Below, piece by piece: positions 57,716 to 64,000 of a stretch of 64,000 nucleotides of DNA (position 1 is the first letter of the stretch; every line of letters starts with the position of its first letter). The stretch lies in contig FJUW01000097.1 in NCBI GenBank assembly GCA_900074885.1, positions 1 through 64,000 of the forward strand. Reading direction: 5' to 3'. Source of the stretch: Rhynchosporium graminicola. Its lineage: Eukaryota; Ascomycota; Leotiomycetes; Helotiales; Ploettnerulaceae. Position numbers and translations under genes: made by a program. The notes under the pieces are model-generated. The model was given only the letters and a program-made list of their open reading frames with translations. It searched no databases and had not been told where the DNA came from.

Positions 57716-59592
57716 CTTACTATAATATCTTATTACTAAGTTAGTTATTCGATAACTACTCGCATATAGCTGAGATACTAGAGATCTCTCGGATAACTAT
57801 AAATTAGAGTTTAATTTAGCTTATTATAAATAGTATAATAGAGGAGGTTTTCGCTAACGCTCTTTTAATAACTCCCTTAGTATAAAGGAATTATAGATAG
57901 ATTTTGAAGAAAGTATAATAAATACCTCGGAACTTTAATCTCTATATATCGCTGCCGAAATAGCTTTAATATACTCCTTTTTAAGCTACTATTATAGCTC
58001 TTAACTAATAAACTAGATACTCCTCTAGTTCTAGAGGAACTCGACGCGATCTCCCTTGCTTTACCTCTAAACTTAATCTATTATACTTTTCCTTACTCTA
58101 AATATCTCTTACCTTAGAGAATATTAATATCTTATTAAGGAAGTACTAACTAAAAGGGAAAGGAAAATAAAAGCGAAATTCACTAGGAGTATAATCGCTA
58201 AGTACTCCTATTACCGCAGGTGACTCGAACCTGATCTATTCCCTCTTATAATAATTAGCGGATTAGGAGAAGAAGAATAACTCTCTAGAAGATACTATAG
58301 ATAGACTAATCTCTGCATAAGATAAGTTCCTTATAAGGGTCCCTCGCTTATCTTCGACTCTCCTACTAAAACTAATATTATAATCTCCGCGTATAGCGGA
58401 GTTTAATAAGCTAATAAACTCTATTCTGATACGTAATACTAAGAGAGAAGATATTATTCCTAATAAACTATCTCCTTCTCTTAGCGCCGAATTAGTAGAG
58501 TTACGCCTTAGGAAGTCTTATTTTACTAAGAAGATCTTACCTCTAGATAATAGATTAGACCTTACCTTCCTCTAATAAAGAGTATCGATATAAGACTAGC
58601 TAGCTATAAATACTAACTATTACTCTACGGACTTCTCCCGGCGTGTTCTCGTATAGGAGCTAGTTACTAGATTAGCTAAGGAGTATCTTATGCTTTAGTA
58701 CCTTATTAATAAGTTTAAAACTAGTAATAAAATAATTATCTTATTAAAGGAGAACTTTCTTACTAGTTTAGAGGAAGATAATTACTATAACGCTTTCTAT
58801 TACCTAGAAATATAATAACCTGGCTATATACGCGAGACTTTCGCCGAGTTTCGTAGTTGATTTCAAAGCGCTATTATCTAAAGTAAGATTAAAAAGAAGG
58901 AGTAGTTCTTCTATATATAAGATAAGATTATACTATCTTTACGCGCTTTAACTCTTATTATTAAACTAACGTGGAATAAGGACTATGCTTCTATAGTTGG
59001 ATCCTTACTTTCTTTTAATACCGAATATCGCTATAACTTAGAATATACCTATCTTAAGAAAGCTATTACCCTAGTATAGTACTATAAGCCTACTATTACT
59101 ACTACGACCTTTACTAATTCTACTCCTTACCGGTCCCTAAGCTTAGCCCCTCGATAAACTACTTCCGTACCGTATATACGTACCTCTACCCTAGTATAGT
59201 CTAGTACTCCTTCCGCGCTAAAACGCCTTACTACTTTAACTAGAGAACTCCTTAGGTATTATAGTTATAGATAGCTCGGTTATATTAAGCTAGATTACTT
59301 TAACCCGCTTAAGGTTTAATTAATTAATAAATTTCCGAAAGAGAAAAGAGTAACTAAGGAAGTAGTAGAAGATATACCCTCCGAATCTGGACTAATACTA
59401 GAGGGAAATAATAAGGCCTAAGTAAAAACTCCTTCTTAGGTCTACGTAAGTATAATCTCTTTAATCTTAACCTTAACTCCCTAATAAGAGGTAAGTAATT
59501 CATATACCTAACTATAGTTAATATAAACGGGCTAAGAGTTTCTATAAGTAGCTTAATTAATACTAGAGCGAATAGTTATCTATTTATTAATT
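57716..59592 (+). repeat. First copy of an apparently identical 1877-bp duplication
   Basis: Starts cttactataatatc and ends tttattaatt. It appears base-for-base identical to 59594-61470 (offset 1878) in every line compared. It covers the gag region of Gypsy-B. Confidence 0.95.
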
Positions 59593-59593
59593 N
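59593..59593. other. Single ambiguous base (assembly join)
   Basis: The only N in the window. It sits exactly between the two copies of the 1877-bp duplication. Confidence 0.97.
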
Positions 59594-61470
59594 CTTACTA
59601 TAATATCTTATTACTAAGTTAGTTATTCGATAACTACTCGCATATAGCTGAGATACTAGAGATCTCTCGGATAACTATAAATTAGAGTTTAATTTAGCTT
59701 ATTATAAATAGTATAATAGAGGAGGTTTTCGCTAACGCTCTTTTAATAACTCCCTTAGTATAAAGGAATTATAGATAGATTTTGAAGAAAGTATAATAAA
59801 TACCTCGGAACTTTAATCTCTATATATCGCTGCCGAAATAGCTTTAATATACTCCTTTTTAAGCTACTATTATAGCTCTTAACTAATAAACTAGATACTC
59901 CTCTAGTTCTAGAGGAACTCGACGCGATCTCCCTTGCTTTACCTCTAAACTTAATCTATTATACTTTTCCTTACTCTAAATATCTCTTACCTTAGAGAAT
60001 ATTAATATCTTATTAAGGAAGTACTAACTAAAAGGGAAAGGAAAATAAAAGCGAAATTCACTAGGAGTATAATCGCTAAGTACTCCTATTACCGCAGGTG
60101 ACTCGAACCTGATCTATTCCCTCTTATAATAATTAGCGGATTAGGAGAAGAAGAATAACTCTCTAGAAGATACTATAGATAGACTAATCTCTGCATAAGA
60201 TAAGTTCCTTATAAGGGTCCCTCGCTTATCTTCGACTCTCCTACTAAAACTAATATTATAATCTCCGCGTATAGCGGAGTTTAATAAGCTAATAAACTCT
60301 ATTCTGATACGTAATACTAAGAGAGAAGATATTATTCCTAATAAACTATCTCCTTCTCTTAGCGCCGAATTAGTAGAGTTACGCCTTAGGAAGTCTTATT
60401 TTACTAAGAAGATCTTACCTCTAGATAATAGATTAGACCTTACCTTCCTCTAATAAAGAGTATCGATATAAGACTAGCTAGCTATAAATACTAACTATTA
60501 CTCTACGGACTTCTCCCGGCGTGTTCTCGTATAGGAGCTAGTTACTAGATTAGCTAAGGAGTATCTTATGCTTTAGTACCTTATTAATAAGTTTAAAACT
60601 AGTAATAAAATAATTATCTTATTAAAGGAGAACTTTCTTACTAGTTTAGAGGAAGATAATTACTATAACGCTTTCTATTACCTAGAAATATAATAACCTG
60701 GCTATATACGCGAGACTTTCGCCGAGTTTCGTAGTTGATTTCAAAGCGCTATTATCTAAAGTAAGATTAAAAAGAAGGAGTAGTTCTTCTATATATAAGA
60801 TAAGATTATACTATCTTTACGCGCTTTAACTCTTATTATTAAACTAACGTGGAATAAGGACTATGCTTCTATAGTTGGATCCTTACTTTCTTTTAATACC
60901 GAATATCGCTATAACTTAGAATATACCTATCTTAAGAAAGCTATTACCCTAGTATAGTACTATAAGCCTACTATTACTACTACGACCTTTACTAATTCTA
61001 CTCCTTACCGGTCCCTAAGCTTAGCCCCTCGATAAACTACTTCCGTACCGTATATACGTACCTCTACCCTAGTATAGTCTAGTACTCCTTCCGCGCTAAA
61101 ACGCCTTACTACTTTAACTAGAGAACTCCTTAGGTATTATAGTTATAGATAGCTCGGTTATATTAAGCTAGATTACTTTAACCCGCTTAAGGTTTAATTA
61201 ATTAATAAATTTCCGAAAGAGAAAAGAGTAACTAAGGAAGTAGTAGAAGATATACCCTCCGAATCTGGACTAATACTAGAGGGAAATAATAAGGCCTAAG
61301 TAAAAACTCCTTCTTAGGTCTACGTAAGTATAATCTCTTTAATCTTAACCTTAACTCCCTAATAAGAGGTAAGTAATTCATATACCTAACTATAGTTAAT
61401 ATAAACGGGCTAAGAGTTTCTATAAGTAGCTTAATTAATACTAGAGCGAATAGTTATCTATTTATTAATT
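59594..61470 (+). repeat. Second copy of the 1877-bp duplication
   Basis: Same sequence as 57716-59592. After it the element continues normally (gtactcttaccgg), in phase with the protease region. Confidence 0.95.
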
Positions 61471-64000
61471 GTACTCTTACCGGACGATTATTAGGAGCCC
61501 TTAGTATTAAAATCGAGCTACTGCCCTATTCTATTCTAATACGTAGGTTCTAATAATCTATTAGAACTTATATTACTTATTTTATATATTTATACCTTTC
61601 TATTAATAGTAAGCGTATTTATAACTACTCTTTTATTCTCTTCGATTTAGGATAATAAGATATAATTATTAGTATTAAATAGATACGACGATTTCAGGTT
61701 AAGCTAGATACGCTCTATTATAAGCTACTATAGTCGGAACGCTATTTAGCTACTCTCTAATAAAATAAGGAGATAATTATAACTCTACCGCCTTATAAAC
61801 CTAGTATTAATCGATCTTACTAAATCGATACTAACGCGCGGGACTTAGCTATAAACTAGCTAGACTAATACTAATTATACTAAATAGTAGCGATATAGTA
61901 TATTAATATATTATCTTTATCTTTTAACTTATTTCCGCTTATTACTAAGGAATCCGAACCCTTTTCCGCTCTGACTTTATCGAGAAAGGTACTTATACTG
62001 AAACTCTATTATAAGTGCTCCTCTTAACCTCTGAGGATCTAGAAACTAGTTCTAATTTACTAAATTAGTACTATAGCTTTTCACTTTAATATAAAACGTA
62101 AAAGTTCTGAATTATTCTTTATTAGTATCTATAAGATAGACTACCTCTTATAAGACTATCTAAATAGCGACTCTCCTGAGGATCCTAATACTAAACGACT
62201 TATAGCTGAAAAGCTATCGGAATAGTATTATACTCTTAAAGAAGCTTTTTCTAAGCGGGATTCTAATATTCTTCCGCTATATTACTTATATAATTATAAA
62301 ATTATTCTAGAAGAACTATTACTTAATATATATTCGCCTTTATATTAATAATCTATAGACGAACTATAAGTAATTAAGGAGTATCTTATAGAGAACTTAG
62401 ATAAGGGATTTATCGAATCTAGCTAAAGTCCCTTTATATTACTTATATTATTCGTTAAGAAGGCTAATAGAGGATTACGCTTCTATATCGATTATTATAA
62501 GCTTAATACGATCACTCGAAAGGATTCCTACTTAATACCTAGGATTAATAAGCTCTTAACTTATATATCTAAAGTAGTAATCTTTATTAAACTAGATATC
62601 CGGGTAGTATTTAATTATATCTATATAAACCTTAAATCCGAGGAGTATATTACTTTCTGAACTCGCTTTAGATCTTATAAATATAAAGTATTACTTTTTA
62701 AGCTCTATAATAGACTTAGTATATACTAGCGATATATGAATAATATACTATTAAACTACTTAGATAATTTCTATATAACTTACCTAGATAATATTCTTAT
62801 ATACTCAGAAACGCTCTAGGAATATAAGGAATATATTAAATTAATACTATAACGCTTAATAGATATTAGACTCTAAGTAGATATTAAGAAAAGCGAATTC
62901 TATATTACTCGGACTAAATACCTTAGATATATTATTACTACTAACGGAATCGAGCTAGATCCCGAGAAAGTAGTACTATTAGTAAACTAGAAGTACCCTG
63001 AAATAGTAATAGCTATAAAATCCTTCCTAGGATTCTGTAGGTTCTACTATTAATTTATTTAGAATTTCGGCCTTATTACTAAACCTCTCTTAGTATTTAC
63101 TCGGCCTATAGTACTATAGAATTTCACTAATAATTATAAGAAGTCCTTCGACGATTTATATTAATAGCTACTATCGATATAGAAACTATACTATTTCGAC
63201 TCTGAATTATAGACTAAACTAGAAACTAATACTTCTGATAGTATAATAGCTAGAGTTATCTTCTAATTATATAAAGATAACTAGTAGTATCTAATTAGAT
63301 TCTACTCCTATATTCTTAATAGATATAAACTAAACTAAGAGATCTATGATAAGGAGCTATATACTATTATTAAGTTTTTCCGGAAATAGAGACCGGAACT
63401 TATATCTCTACGATATTATACTAGCGTATATATAGATTATCGATCTTTAGAATACTTTATAACTACTAAGGTCCTAACTAGTAAGTAAGCTAGATAAATA
63501 GAATTCCTTTCCGAATTTAACTTTTAAATTATATATACGCTTAGTAAAAATAATACTAAAGCTAATATCCTTAGCTATAAGAAATAAGATCTAAGGATAT
63601 AAGAATAATAGAAACAGGATAGTAGATCTCGGGTTTTATTACCTCTAGACCGCTTAGACCTTAGGATTAACGCGGAACTAGCTAAATATTATATTGATTA
63701 AATTAGTTATATATACTTAATATCGCTAGGGACTAATACGCTACCGGAACTCGTATATAACTCTTTTAATTTAATCGAAAAACTATATTAATTTAACTAA
63801 GAATTATTCTCTAAGGAACGAAATATATTAGAAGATAGCTATACTATTAATAATAGTTTACTACTTTATAATAGTTATCTATACATATAACGCTATACTC
63901 TGCTATATACTTATTTAATTAGCGAAGTCTATAATCAAGTTTCTTCCGCTTATCTAAACGCTTATAAGACTACTGAAATAATTTCTACTTATTACTACTA
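61100..64000 (+). pseudogene. Gypsy-B gag end and pol, plus-strand copy, RIP-decayed
   Basis: A CCHC knuckle at about 61124-61190 reads YYSYR.LGYIKLDYFNP, with Cys and His positions turned to Tyr. The protease near 61438-61465 reads NTRANSYLFIN, where D-T-G-A has become N-T-R-A by two G-to-A changes. RT runs from about 62.35 kb (IKEYLIENLDKGFI), through FTKLDI.VVFN near 62580, to YLDNFYI and YLDNILIYSE at 62755-62810. RNase H lies at about 63.18-63.55 kb (DYRSLEYF at 63433-63460). The integrase zinc-binding region starts near 63850 and is cut by the window end. Stops interrupt the frame throughout. Confidence 0.85.

Larger units (their letters stand above)
57416..64000 (+). mobile_element. 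Gypsy-B second copy (plus strand), truncated by the window end
   Basis: The 5' LTR is 57416-57683 (268 bp, starting with the intact TGTAACGACAGCTCACC). Downstream sequence corresponds to the minus-strand copy read backwards from 25688. It contains gag, protease, RT, RNase H and the start of integrase, and runs past 64000. A 1877-bp stretch is present twice around an N at 59593, so the true length is probably 1878 bp shorter than shown. Confidence 0.92.

Noticed and set aside
57416..64000. Gypsy-B element enlarged by a true internal tandem duplication
   Set aside because: The duplicated stretches look identical and meet at the only N in the window, which points to assembly and not to biology.

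Overview
The window looks like nuclear DNA of a filamentous ascomycete (Pezizomycotina; class not certain) with a two-speed genome. Most of it is very AT-rich, dense in TpA and poor in CpA/TpG, and full of stop codons inside recognisable retrotransposon genes. That is the expected footprint of repeat-induced point mutation (RIP). A balanced-composition gene island lies at about 37.1-50.3 kb and holds short-intron fungal genes.

Left block (1-37 kb): a nest of LTR retrotransposons that can be untangled from LTR pairs and 5-bp target-site duplications (TSDs). The base is a minus-strand Copia element (here Copia-2), with its 5' LTR at 28211-28388 and the rest scattered leftward. Inserted into it are Gypsy-V (26623-28155, TSD AGTAC), Gypsy-B (18180-25956, TSD CTTTA), Gypsy-A (1511-14707, TSD TAAAG) and a second Gypsy-B fragment (348-1283). 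Gypsy-A itself carries Copia-1 (6496-12842, TSD ATAGG). A plus-strand Gypsy-C chromovirus (28722-35548) and a minus-strand Gypsy-D fragment (35549-about 37060) follow.

Gene island (37.1-50.3 kb): three genes are well supported, all on the minus strand. They are a 3-exon small coiled-coil protein (38358-38949), a 6-exon alpha/beta hydrolase of the Ayg1/Yg1 pigment family with its catalytic triad intact (39887-41394), and an intronless 1386-residue coiled-coil protein with an unusual array of His-x-x-Cys motifs (45640-49800). Several decayed or doubtful genes lie between them. One segment (about 37.25-38.3 kb) has a RIP-mutated inverted copy at about 54.1-55.12 kb. No operon-like relation among the genes is visible.

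Right block (50.3-64 kb): AT-rich DNA with one small intact proline-rich gene (51204-51668), a 770-bp composite LTR element (53270-54039), the RIP-mutated duplicate interrupted by a solo LTR (54550-54674), and another retrotransposon pile-up: Gypsy-B pieces, the 3' end of Copia-4, and a plus-strand Gypsy-B running off the window. The single N at 59593 separates two 1877-bp stretches that appear identical (57716-59592 and 59594-61470), most likely an unmerged contig overlap.

Element names are local labels. Protein family calls come from motif recognition alone, without any database search.
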